A DNA stretch of 15,719 nucleotides from Bacilli bacterium (GCA_016297695.1 JAEDGC010000042.1:1-15719), one strand, 5' to 3'; counted from the first letter of the stretch, positions 1 to 6,954 are shown. Notes: generated by a model from the sequence alone, not told the origin. Made by a program: numbers and translations.

Positions 1-69
1 AATTACTAATTATTATTTTATAAAAATAGGACAAAATCACTAATTAGTCACAAATTTTACCAAAATAAT

Positions 70-2625
70 TCATTGTTTTTTTCGTATAAGTTTTTTAAAT
101 TCTTCTTCATCTTTAGAAATTAACTTCATAAATGGTTTAAATATTTTATTAAAATAATATACTTCCATTAATTTCTTATTACAATTACTTTTATAAGTTA
201 TTTCTCTTAATTTTGGCGCTTTTATTATTTCAATATCTTTATTATTTTTTAAAAAATTACTCTTTGCAATAATTAAATTTGGAGCAAAAAGTCTTTTTAA
301 TTTTACATTTGAATACAAAAATGATATTTCAACTTCTCGAACTCTTGGAATATTAATTTTTTCTAAAATTTTATTATTAAATAAAAAGTATGCTCCTAAA
401 AATTCTGCATTAGGTAAATTTAAAAATTGTAATTTTTCATTATTTGCCAAAAATTCAGCTGCTATATGAATAGCTTGTGGCAAATAAACAAGGTTAATAT
501 TTTTATTTTCTTTTATAAAAGATAATCCCAATCTTTCAACTTTAGGCAATACAATACCAGTTAATGTTTTATTATTTCTCAAAAAATTATCATCTATAGT
601 AATGACATTTGGCAAATTAACATCTTCAATTATTTCATTATTTATCATAAAATTTGCTCCTATTTTTTTTAAATTAGGGAATTTTATTTTATCAATATTT
701 TTATTAAAATATAAAAAATTATTATATATATATTCAACTAAAGGCAAATCAATTTCATTTAAACTTATATTTTCATCTAAAAAAGAATTTCCGATTATTT
801 TAACTTTTGGCAAATATATTTTTTCTAAAAGCTTATTATTTCCAAGGAAATAATGACCAATTTTTTCAACATTAGGTAATGATATTGATTTTAAATAATA
901 GTTATTATTTAAAAAGGAGTCACCTATTCTTTTTAAATTTGGTAAATTTACTTTTTCTAAATCATAATTATTTGCTAAAAACTTGTCACCTACTACCAAT
1001 AATTTTGGAAAAGATATTTGTTTAACATAATTATTGTTTAACATAAAAGAATTTCCTATTATTTTTACATTAGGTAATGATAAATTTATTTCTTCGATAT
1101 TTGCTAAAAATCTATCTTTAATAACTTCAACCTTAGGTAAATTTAAATTTCTAATGTTATAAACGCTTTCTAAAAATTTATTTCCTATAATCTTTAAATT
1201 TGATAAATCAACTAATTTTAAATTTAAAACATTTAACAAAAAATTATCTCCTACTTTTTCTAACTTTGGCATATAGATTTCTTGTATATTATTATTTTGT
1301 ATTATAAAATTATCTTTTATTATTTTTACATTAGGTAATAGAATTTTATTTATATTAGAACAAGAATATAAAAATTCATCATCAATCTCTTCAAGATTAG
1401 GTAAATTAAACTCTTTAATTTCATTATTACCACTAATAAAACATTTTCCCACTTTTTTTAAATTTATTAAATCTAAATATAATAGATTTTTATTTTTCTT
1501 CAAAAAATTATTACCTATGCATTCTACATTAGTAATATTTAAGTTTTTTATTTTTTCATTCCAAGATAAAAAATTATCGCCAATTTCTTTTATTTTAGTA
1601 TTCGTATAAGAAATAATTTCACCATTTTGATTTATTTCTATCTCAACACATTCTTTAGTAAGAGAAAATATTTGGATTATTTTTGTATTTTCATTTGTCT
1701 TAGTTATAGCAATGTTAACTATCTTTCCAATACTTTCAATAAAAGAATCTTTTGAATCCTCAGGATTCAATATATTTATTATTTTCTTTTCTTTTAAATC
1801 AAATACATAATTTTCAACAAATAAATATTTTTCAGCTTCAACGTAATCATTGTTGCATATAAAATCACGAATTATTTTATTATTTTTGCAAAAATAAATA
1901 TTATCTCTTTCAAAATTATACTTATAATATTTTCCATCAACATCTTGTACGTAATTATCTAAATAAAAATTAGTATTTATATTTTTTTGATTCATTCCTT
2001 CAAATTTTGCAAAACTGTCAGTAAGACCAGGAATAATATTATCTAAATTATTTGCAAAAGTTGCATCTGGACACGTAACAGTATGATTATACCTATTTTT
2101 TATTGATAATCTTCTAGATTTATCCCTAGAAAATTGAATACTTATAACCGAAGTACCATATTCATCTTCTCTTTGAGGTTTATTTGCTCTTTTAATGTCT
2201 AAAACATTTTCTTTTACTGCAAAATAAACAAAATTCGTTTCTAATCTTCCACCTTTAAATGTACATAATTCTTCATTACTATCATAATATTTTTTAAATG
2301 ATTGAATTTCTTCTTCAGTATTGCACTTATATAATATATATCCTGCTTCTTTCAAAAGTTCTTCAGGTTTTTTTAAAATATTATTTTTTCTTTCTACTTC
2401 TAATCCACCATTGAAATAATTAAAAATTAAATTTTGAAATTCATATTCTTTTTTATAATATCTAATATCTTCTAATAATTCTAAATTATAATCAAATAAT
2501 TTACTTAATATTTTAGATAATATGCCTTCATTTATTAATATGGTTTGAAATTTATCTCTGCAATAATGCCACATTTCTTCACCATATTTTTTACGAATAA
2601 ATTTTTCATCCAAACTCTTTTGCAT
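70..2625 (-). CDS. Cytoplasmic leucine-rich-repeat protein, BspA/TpLRR-like
   Basis: The 851-residue product has no signal peptide, membrane segment or cell-wall anchor, so it is probably intracellular. Residues about 341-824 form some 22 tandem units of 22 residues (one of 21) of the form LPNLxxIGDxFLxNNxxLxxIx, a BspA/LRR_5-like pattern with aromatic and Asn ladder positions. The first 340 residues differ: a helical segment (1-110), then a compact region near 125-210 with motifs EYGTSVISIQF, SIKNRYNHTV and FANNLDNIIPGL. I believe this N-terminal module recurs in LRR proteins of gut Firmicutes, but I know no function for it. The start follows an AAGGGGG ribosome binding site and the gene ends in TGA. 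It is a single-gene unit downstream of frr with its own promoter. LRR arrays usually bind proteins; the partner is unknown. Confidence 0.85.
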   Translation of the reverse strand: MQKSLDEKFIRKKYGEEMWHYCRDKFQTILINEGILSKILSKLFDYNLELLEDIRYYKKEYEFQNLIFNYFNGGLEVERKNNILKKPEELLKEAGYILYKCNTEEEIQSFKKYYDSNEELCTFKGGRLETNFVYFAVKENVLDIKRANKPQREDEYGTSVISIQFSRDKSRRLSIKNRYNHTVTCPDATFANNLDNIIPGLTDSFAKFEGMNQKNINTNFYLDNYVQDVDGKYYKYNFERDNIYFCKNNKIIRDFICNNDYVEAEKYLFVENYVFDLKEKKIINILNPEDSKDSFIESIGKIVNIAITKTNENTKIIQIFSLTKECVEIEINQNGEIISYTNTKIKEIGDNFLSWNEKIKNLNITNVECIGNNFLKKNKNLLYLDLINLKKVGKCFISGNNEIKEFNLPNLEEIDDEFLYSCSNINKILLPNVKIIKDNFIIQNNNIQEIYMPKLEKVGDNFLLNVLNLKLVDLSNLKIIGNKFLESVYNIRNLNLPKVEVIKDRFLANIEEINLSLPNVKIIGNSFMLNNNYVKQISFPKLLVVGDKFLANNYDLEKVNLPNLKRIGDSFLNNNYYLKSISLPNVEKIGHYFLGNNKLLEKIYLPKVKIIGNSFLDENISLNEIDLPLVEYIYNNFLYFNKNIDKIKFPNLKKIGANFMINNEIIEDVNLPNVITIDDNFLRNNKTLTGIVLPKVERLGLSFIKENKNINLVYLPQAIHIAAEFLANNEKLQFLNLPNAEFLGAYFLFNNKILEKINIPRVREVEISFLYSNVKLKRLFAPNLIIAKSNFLKNNKDIEIIKAPKLREITYKSNCNKKLMEVYYFNKIFKPFMKLISKDEEEFKKLIRKKQ
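154..1605 (-). repeat. 66-bp coding tandem repeat (22-residue LRR units)
   Basis: About 22 degenerate units of 66 bp inside the LRR gene. On the plus strand, recurring strings such as ttaggtaaattt and aaaaaattatt mark each unit. The units diverge at nucleotide level while the protein pattern holds, which suggests old duplication under selection rather than recent slippage. One unit, near residue 500, is one codon short. Confidence 0.8.
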
Positions 2626-2653
2626 ATGATTAACCCCCTTAAAATTAACGCTT

Positions 2654-2683
2654 ATTATATCATTTTTATTTCAATAATGTCAA
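2654..2683 (-). promoter_or_regulatory. Promoter of the LRR gene
   Basis: Read on the minus strand: TTGACA at 2683-2678, an 18 bp spacer, then TATAAT at 2659-2654 preceded by TGA, which gives an extended -10. Both hexamers match consensus exactly. The -35 lies in the T-rich tail of the frr terminator, so the two units are packed edge to edge. An AAGGGGG Shine-Dalgarno follows 8 nt before the ATG. Confidence 0.85.
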
Positions 2684-2717
2684 AAATAAAAAAAGAACTA
2701 GATTTTCATTAGTTCTT
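2684..2717 (-). terminator. Rho-independent terminator of frr
   Basis: An 8 bp stem (AAGAACTA with TAGTTCTT, 2693-2700 and 2710-2717), a 9 nt loop, then a T-rich tract on the minus strand. The far arm contains the frr stop codon (2698-2700), so the hairpin starts inside the coding region. Confidence 0.8.
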
Positions 2718-3228
2718 CTTCTTTTTCTTTCAATTTCTCTTCTACAATTTTATTATATTTATTGATTGTTTCTTGAACATCTTCTTGCATATTTTTTTTA
2801 TCATCTTCTGTTAATTCTTCATTATTTTTTATTGCATTATTTTCATCTTGACGAATATTTCTTAAAGCTACTTTTGCATCTTCTGCAATAGCTTTAGCTT
2901 GTTTAACATATTCTCTTCTTCTATCTTCTGTAAGTTCTGGAATAGTAAGAATTATTACTTCGCCATTATTAATTGGAGTAATACCTAAATTAGCTTCATT
3001 AATTGCTCTTTCAATGTCTTTTAATGAAGATTTATCAAAAGGTTTAATTAATAATTGTCTAGCTTCTGGTACTGTAATATTTGCTAAACTCTGTATTGGA
3101 GTATCTACTCCATAGTAAGAAACAGTAATACCATTTAACATAGCTGGATTTGCACGTCCTGCTCTAATATTTGTGAATTTAAATTCCATTGATTCTATAG
3201 TTTTATTCATTTTTTCTTCAATATTCAT
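2698..3228 (-). CDS. frr: Ribosome recycling factor
   Basis: RRF acts with EF-G to split the post-termination 70S complex in the cytoplasm. The 176 residues align with the family throughout: helix 1 with the hallmark NIRAGRANPAMLNGI (20-34), the beta domain with the segment YYGVDTPIQSLANITVPEAR (38-57), then ELTEDRRREYVKQAKAIAEDAKVALRNIR (98-126) in the returning helices. It is about nine residues shorter at the N-terminus than the usual 185, but AAGGAAG sits 6 nt before this ATG, so the start looks real. It is last in a three-gene unit, 15 nt after the preceding gene. In most bacteria frr follows pyrH; here pyrH is absent. Confidence 0.97.
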   Translation of the reverse strand: MNIEEKMNKTIESMEFKFTNIRAGRANPAMLNGITVSYYGVDTPIQSLANITVPEARQLLIKPFDKSSLKDIERAINEANLGITPINNGEVIILTIPELTEDRRREYVKQAKAIAEDAKVALRNIRQDENNAIKNNEELTEDDKKNMQEDVQETINKYNKIVEEKLKEKEEELMKI

Positions 3229-3243
3229 ATTTTTCTTCCTTTT

Positions 3244-4020
3244 CTAACTAATTATCATACTTTCATTATAATTTATTTGGTTTGATTTAACAATATATTT
3301 TATGATTAAATTTCCAGAATTATCAATATATAATCCATAACTGTTATCATTTGATAAATTATTAATTGTTTCTTCAATTTTAATGCTTTCTACACCTTCA
3401 ATAATTGTTTGATCACTTTCTAGTTTTTCTCTAATTTTTTCTTTTACTTCAGATAATGACGTATTATATTTAGATAATATATCAATATTTGAAACTCTTT
3501 CATTAATTGTTGTATCAAAAATATAAGATTTTATTAAATTATAATCATATACCCCTGAAAAACAATCATATAGTGAGTCAGTAATCATTAAAGATATATA
3601 ATCACTATATTCATAATTTTCATAATCTCTTATAGTTGCACTATATATATCATCTGTATTAAAAGATATCTCTTTTCCAGTATCATTACTAGTTTCAGAT
3701 ATTTTTTTTATGTTATTATAATAATTATCATTTTCATTTTTTATTTCATTATATATTGCATCAGCTTGAGAATTATTTAAATTAATTACTGGATTTTTAT
3801 ATACTAAATGGATAGTATCTGATACAACTTTTTCTTCTTCATAATAAATATAATCTTTTTCTTTATCTTTTTTATTTAAATTAACAATTTTTTCTTCTGC
3901 ATTATTTTGATCTATATGCTTAGTATTTTTAAAAGTGTAAACATAACCTCCTATTCCAATTGCTAATATTAATAATATAAATACAGTGCAACCGAATATT
4001 GCCTTATTCTTCTCCTCCAT
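3244..4020 (-). CDS. Membrane-anchored protein of unknown function, possibly DUF3298/RsiV-like
   Basis: 258 residues with a short charged N-terminus, one membrane helix (about 8-29) and a large acidic extracytoplasmic domain. Around 75-110, NPVINLNNSQADAIYNEI resembles the opening of the DUF4163/DUF3298 region of RsiV- and PdaC-type proteins, and the C-terminal GLYIDNSGNLIIKYIV (232-247) looks like a terminal beta hairpin. These likenesses are from memory and weak; I do not claim a function. The start is supported by AGGAGG 8 nt upstream. It overlaps the preceding gene by 17 bp and frr follows 15 nt later, so the three are surely cotranscribed. This pair fills the place where pyrH usually lies. 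Confidence 0.8.
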   Translation of the reverse strand: MEEKNKAIFGCTVFILLILAIGIGGYVYTFKNTKHIDQNNAEEKIVNLNKKDKEKDYIYYEEEKVVSDTIHLVYKNPVINLNNSQADAIYNEIKNENDNYYNNIKKISETSNDTGKEISFNTDDIYSATIRDYENYEYSDYISLMITDSLYDCFSGVYDYNLIKSYIFDTTINERVSNIDILSKYNTSLSEVKEKIREKLESDQTIIEGVESIKIEETINNLSNDNSYGLYIDNSGNLIIKYIVKSNQINYNESMIIS

Positions 4021-4597
4021 CGATACTTCCTCCTATATAAGCTGTAAATATTGTATTAAATTGTTGTAATTTAGATTGAGTACGCTCTTCATTCCAATAA
4101 TCTTTTGGCAATACAGTAGCATCATTAAAAGAAGTTTCATCATCATAAGCAAAAATTGTACCATTTTTTACAACAACTAAACATGGAGCATATAAATTTA
4201 TTTCGTCCATATCATTTTTCTTTAAATGATTTTTCATTTTTTCAATTATTTTTTGATAATCAACAGATTTTTTATTTCTATCAGCTAAAAAATCATAATA
4301 ATTTATTTCTTCTATGCCAATATTTTTAGCAGAAGTATTCAAAATATTAGCATAGTAATTTGACCATTCATTTTCTTTAAAAGCCATAAATATTATCCCA
4401 TCACTATCTAATATATTCAAGACTTGTTCATCATCTACATATTTAAACACATTATCTTTACTTACCATGCTATAATCTTTATCAAATCTTTTGTTATCCT
4501 TTGTTTTATCTACGTTATAATCTTTTCTTCCTAAAAATATTAACAAAATTAATAAGCCAAAAATTAATAATAAATCTATAATCGTTCTTTTTTTCAT
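4004..4597 (-). CDS. Membrane-anchored thioredoxin-fold-like protein lacking the CxxC
   Basis: 197 residues. One membrane helix (about 6-23) is followed by a domain at 50-190 that reads like a thioredoxin fold: a central strand GIIFMAF (67-73), an active-site-like turn KENEWSNYY (74-82), helix, strand, and LYAPCLVVVKNGTIFAYDDE (135-154), which matches the cis-Pro strand and hairpin (TPTLVFFKNG type) with Pro138. Where redox enzymes have CxxC, this protein has no Cys; its only Cys is 139, just after the cis-Pro. A role as a non-redox chaperone or binding module is inference. The ATG follows AAGGATGTGGAAT and a promoter upstream; it heads the unit ending in frr. PedC/bacteriocin-accessory-like proteins are an alternative family. 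Confidence 0.75.
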   Translation of the reverse strand: MKKRTIIDLLLIFGLLILLIFLGRKDYNVDKTKDNKRFDKDYSMVSKDNVFKYVDDEQVLNILDSDGIIFMAFKENEWSNYYANILNTSAKNIGIEEINYYDFLADRNKKSVDYQKIIEKMKNHLKKNDMDEINLYAPCLVVVKNGTIFAYDDETSFNDATVLPKDYWNEERTQSKLQQFNTIFTAYIGGSIDGGEE

Positions 4598-4618
4598 TAT
4601 TCCACATCCTTAATAGTT

Positions 4619-4648
4619 ATTATAACATAGTTTATGTAAATATTACCT
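4619..4648 (-). promoter_or_regulatory. Promoter of the thioredoxin-like/frr unit
   Basis: On the minus strand, TATAAT at 4624-4619 with TGT immediately before it is a perfect extended -10. The region 17 bp upstream (about GGTAAT) is a poor -35. The unit starts just after the tsf terminator. Confidence 0.6.
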
Positions 4649-4650
4649 TT

Positions 4651-4679
4651 AAAAAAAAGACACTTGTAAAAAAGTGTCT
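4651..4679 (-). terminator. Rho-independent terminator of rpsB-tsf
   Basis: An 8 bp perfect stem (AGACACTT with AAGTGTCT, 4658-4665 and 4672-4679), a 6 nt loop and seven or more T on the minus strand. It begins 4 nt after the tsf stop. Confidence 0.9.
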
Positions 4680-4683
4680 AATT

Positions 4684-5562
4684 TTATTCTCCTTTTACTT
4701 GATTCATTACTTCTTCAGCAAAGTTATCATTTCTTTTTTCCATACCTTCACCAACTTCATAACGAATGCAATTAACGATTTCTCCTCCACTGTTAGCTAC
4801 GTAAGTTTTAACATCAACATCGCCATCTTTTATAAATGCTTGTTCAACTAAACAAATTTCTTTATAAAATTTCTTTAATCTTCCTTCTACCATTTTTTCA
4901 GCTATATCAGCTGGTTTACCTTCTTCAATAGCTTGTTCTTTAAGAACATTTCTTTCTTTTTCTACTACATCAGCAGGTACAGCACTTATATCTAAATATT
5001 GTGCTTTCATAGCTGCAGATTGCATTGCTACATCTTTAGCTACTTCTTCACTAGTATTTTTTAATAAAGCAAGTGAAGCAATTTTTCCTCCCATATGTAA
5101 ATAAGATCCAAATACTTCATCATCACTTTTATTTAAAATTTCAAATCTTCTAAGAGATAATTTTTCACCAATTTTTGCTGTTTTTGCAACGATTAAATCA
5201 TTGATTGTACCATCTTCGCATTCTACTTCTAAAGCACTTTCTAAATCTTTAACATCACTTTTTAAAAGAGATTTTCCAATAGTTTCAATCATTTCTTTAA
5301 ATTCATCATTTTTACTAACAAAATCTGTTTCTGAATTTACTTCTAAAATTACAGCTTTATTGCCATCAACAAATATATTTGCTAAACCTTCAGCAGCAAT
5401 TCTTGAATTTTTCTTAGTTGCTTTTGCAAATCCTTTTTCACGTAACCAATCGATTGCAGCTTCCATAGATCCATCGCATTCACTTAATGCTTTTTTACAA
5501 TCCATCATACCTGCACCAGTTGTTTCACGTAATTCCTTAACCATACTTGCAGTAATTTCCAT
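4684..5562 (-). CDS. tsf: Translation elongation factor Ts
   Basis: EF-Ts catalyses GDP release from EF-Tu. The 292 residues match the usual length in Bacilli (about 293). The N-terminal UBA-like module MVKELRETTGAGMMDCKKAL (7-26) is intact, and the core TDFVSKNDEF motif that contacts EF-Tu (79-88) is present. The C-terminal dimerisation subdomain continues to the end. The ATG has AGAGGA a few bases upstream. It follows rpsB by 16 nt and shares its promoter; a strong terminator closes the pair. Confidence 0.97.
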   Translation of the reverse strand: MEITASMVKELRETTGAGMMDCKKALSECDGSMEAAIDWLREKGFAKATKKNSRIAAEGLANIFVDGNKAVILEVNSETDFVSKNDEFKEMIETIGKSLLKSDVKDLESALEVECEDGTINDLIVAKTAKIGEKLSLRRFEILNKSDDEVFGSYLHMGGKIASLALLKNTSEEVAKDVAMQSAAMKAQYLDISAVPADVVEKERNVLKEQAIEEGKPADIAEKMVEGRLKKFYKEICLVEQAFIKDGDVDVKTYVANSGGEIVNCIRYEVGEGMEKRNDNFAEEVMNQVKGE

Positions 5563-5578
5563 ATAATTCCTCTTTCTA

Positions 5579-6511
5579 TTAGCTTAATGCTTTAATTAAT
5601 TCATCTTTTTTCATTGAAGAGTATCCTTTTATTCCTGATTCTTTTGCTAAAGCTTTTAAATCAGCTAAAGTTTTTGAAGATAAATCTTCTTTTGCTACAG
5701 TTTCTTCTTTTACTTCTTCAATAACTTCTTCTTCAACTTTTTCTTCTTTTTTAGTTGTTTCTACTACTTTTTCTTCTTTTGTTTCTTTTTTAGCTTTTTT
5801 ATCTTCTTCTGTTACATAGTCAACTAATTCTAAACCTCTAGATTCACAAATAGCATTATTTAAAACTCCTAAAACAACTTTAACAGCTCTAACTGCATCG
5901 TCATTTCCTGGAATAACATAATCAACATCATCTGGATCACAATTTGTATCAACAATTCCAAATACTGGAATATTTAATTTACGTGCTTCTCTAATTGCAT
6001 TGATTTCTTTCTTAGGATCAACAATTATTAAAGCTTGTGGTAATTTATTCATTTCTCTAATACCACATAGAACTTTATTTAATTTTTCATATTCTTTTTT
6101 AAGTCCTACAACTTCTTTTTTAGGTAAAACTTCAAAAGTTCCATCTGATTCCATTTTTTCAATTTCTTCAAGTCTTTTAACTCTTCTTCTTATTGTTCTA
6201 AAATTAGTTAAAGTTCCTCCCAACCATCTTTCAGTAACATAATAAGAATTACTTCTAGTTGCTTCTTCTAAAGATGCTTCACTAGCTTGTTTTTTAGTAC
6301 CTACAAATAAGAAAGTACCTCCATTATCAGCAATTGCTTTAATAGCAGCATATGCTTCTTCAATTTTTTCTACAGTTTTATCAAGATCAATAATATAAAT
6401 ATCATCTCTTGCTGTAAAAATATATGGTTTCATTTTTGGATTCCATCTTTTTGTTTGATGACCAAAATGAACTCCAGCTTCTAATAAATAACTCATAGAA
6501 ACTACGGCCAT
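5579..6511 (-). CDS. rpsB: Ribosomal protein S2 with C-terminal Rho_N-like extension
   Basis: S2 binds the 30S head-body junction. Residues 1-228 are standard S2: LLEAGVHFGHQTKRWNPKM (9-27), WLGGTLTNFRTI (96-107), DPKKEINAIREA (165-176) and NIPVFGIVDTNCDPDDVDYVIPGNDDA (180-206). The start at 6511 is chosen over an upstream in-frame ATG at 6538 because AAGGAGG lies between them, about 8 nt before MAVVSMSYLLEAG, matching family starts. The product is 310 residues against about 246 in B. subtilis. The surplus is a Lys/Glu-rich linker (236-275) plus LSSKTLADLKALAKESGIKG and following residues to SS-MKKDELIKALS (277-310), which resembles the Rho_N/SAP-type helix-extended-loop-helix nucleic-acid-binding module. 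The extension runs through the end of the gene and is not a frameshift. Confidence 0.96.
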   Translation of the reverse strand: MAVVSMSYLLEAGVHFGHQTKRWNPKMKPYIFTARDDIYIIDLDKTVEKIEEAYAAIKAIADNGGTFLFVGTKKQASEASLEEATRSNSYYVTERWLGGTLTNFRTIRRRVKRLEEIEKMESDGTFEVLPKKEVVGLKKEYEKLNKVLCGIREMNKLPQALIIVDPKKEINAIREARKLNIPVFGIVDTNCDPDDVDYVIPGNDDAVRAVKVVLGVLNNAICESRGLELVDYVTEEDKKAKKETKEEKVVETTKKEEKVEEEVIEEVKEETVAKEDLSSKTLADLKALAKESGIKGYSSMKKDELIKALS

Positions 6512-6539
6512 AAAAAATTCCCTCCTTCGTTTTAACATC

Positions 6540-6598
6540 TGTTTGTCTCAACAAATATTATCACCTCTTCGGCACTCGATAAATATTCTCCACAAACA
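6540..6598 (-). ncRNA. Structured 5' leader of rpsB, candidate S2 autoregulatory element
   Basis: Two nested stems lie between the rpsB promoter and its ribosome binding site. The outer is 7 bp (6540-6546 with 6592-6598, TGTTTGT/ACAAACA). The inner is 9 bp with one bulge (6554-6562 with 6578-6587). The 15 nt terminal loop is purine-rich, containing GTGCCGAAGAGG on the transcript, and is the least AT-rich stretch of the leader. S2 is known to autoregulate in E. coli through its leader; that this element does the same is inference. Confidence 0.5.
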
Positions 6599-6623
6599 TG
6601 TCTATTTGCTTTTTTAATAAGCC

Positions 6624-6667
6624 ACTTGTATTTTAACAAATTATATGTAAAATAACAAGTTTTTTTA
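6624..6667 (+). terminator. Possible plus-strand terminator overlapping the rpsB promoter
   Basis: Arms ACTTGTATTTTA (6624-6635) and TAAAATAACAAGT (6648-6660) pair over 12 bp with one bulge around a 12 nt loop, followed on the plus strand by a run of T. In that direction it looks like a terminator, though no plus-strand gene precedes it. It may block antisense transcription out of rpsB, or the dyad may serve on DNA, since the arms include both promoter hexamers. Confidence 0.35.
6630..6658 (-). promoter_or_regulatory. Promoter of rpsB-tsf
   Basis: On the minus strand: TTGTTA at 6658-6653, a 17 bp spacer, and TAAAAT at 6635-6630 preceded by TGT (extended -10). It would give a 5' untranslated region of about 110 nt containing the nested hairpins. 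Confidence 0.65.
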
Positions 6668-6693
6668 CTTTAACAAACATTAAAAATTTTTAT

Positions 6694-6834
6694 TTATTTA
6701 TAAGCAACTACTTCTATATTATTATTAGATTGATTATTAATGTGTTTTAAACGTATATTAAGAAGTAATACTCCTCCTATTATAATTACATAAAACATAA
6801 CTGCTACACCATATTTTTTTATTACTTTTTGCAT
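6694..6834 (-). CDS. 46-residue SOS-controlled membrane peptide
   Basis: A short ORF divergent from lexA: MQKVIKKYGVAVMFYVIIIG, continuing GVLLLNIRLK and a polar tail ending EVVAYK, TAA. A basic N-terminus, one hydrophobic helix (about 9-26) and a short Asn-rich tail indicate a single-pass membrane peptide. Evidence that it is real: GGTGA sits 5 nt before the ATG, the same Shine-Dalgarno used by mreC and the SPOR gene, and a promoter with a LexA box in its spacer lies just upstream. In B. subtilis and S. aureus the gene divergent from lexA encodes the SOS division inhibitor YneA or SosA, also N-terminally membrane-anchored. This one is shorter and has no LysM domain, so equivalence is inferred from position, topology and control only. 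Confidence 0.7.
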   Translation of the reverse strand: MQKVIKKYGVAVMFYVIIIGGVLLLNIRLKHINNQSNNNIEVVAYK

Positions 6835-6857
6835 TACAATCACCACTTTCTAAATAC

Positions 6858-6886
6858 ACTTTATCAAATACATTTGTTCGTGTCAA
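6858..6886 (-). promoter_or_regulatory. SOS promoter of the membrane peptide
   Basis: On the minus strand: TTGACA at 6886-6881, a 17 bp spacer, and TAAAGT at 6863-6858 preceded by TGA. The spacer begins with CGAACAAATGT, so a bound LexA dimer would cover the promoter. Confidence 0.75.
6867..6880 (-). promoter_or_regulatory. LexA (SOS) box 1
   Basis: Minus-strand CGAACAAATGTATT, against the Firmicutes consensus CGAACRNRYGTTYC. The left half-site is perfect and the right half-site is degenerate after GT. Confidence 0.7.
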
Positions 6887-6895
6887 TACTAAATT

Positions 6896-6909
6896 TGAAC
6901 AAATGTTTG
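6896..6909 (+). promoter_or_regulatory. LexA (SOS) box 2, lexA autoregulation
   Basis: TGAACAAATGTTTG matches the inner 12 positions of the Firmicutes SOS consensus (GAACRNRYGTTY). Its right end overlaps the lexA -35, consistent with autorepression. Confidence 0.85.
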
Positions 6910-6935
6910 ACATTTTACAAATTAAATGTTAATAT
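6907..6935 (+). promoter_or_regulatory. Promoter of lexA
   Basis: TTGACA (6907-6912), a 17 bp spacer, and TAATAT (6930-6935) preceded by TGT (extended -10). The transcript starts only a few bases before the GGAGAG Shine-Dalgarno of lexA. Confidence 0.75.
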
Positions 6936-6954
6936 TTAGTTGGAGAGTGATTAA

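Noticed and set aside
1..69. Terminator for the LRR gene
   Set aside because: Only a short ACTAATTAGT dyad without a proper stem plus T-run; I could not support a terminator.
602..853. Plus-strand ORF inside the LRR gene
   Set aside because: Shadow of the repeat array on the opposite strand, with no ribosome binding site or recognisable protein.
154..1605. CRISPR-like array of regularly spaced repeats
   Set aside because: The 66-bp periodicity is in frame, degenerate and explained by the 22-residue LRR units; there are no conserved direct repeats with unique spacers.
5201..6242. Plus-strand ORFs inside tsf and rpsB
   Set aside because: Antisense shadows of well-identified conserved genes.
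6512..6538. Upstream start for S2 (MLKRRREFF)
   Set aside because: These codons are the AAGGAGG Shine-Dalgarno region of the real start at 6511.
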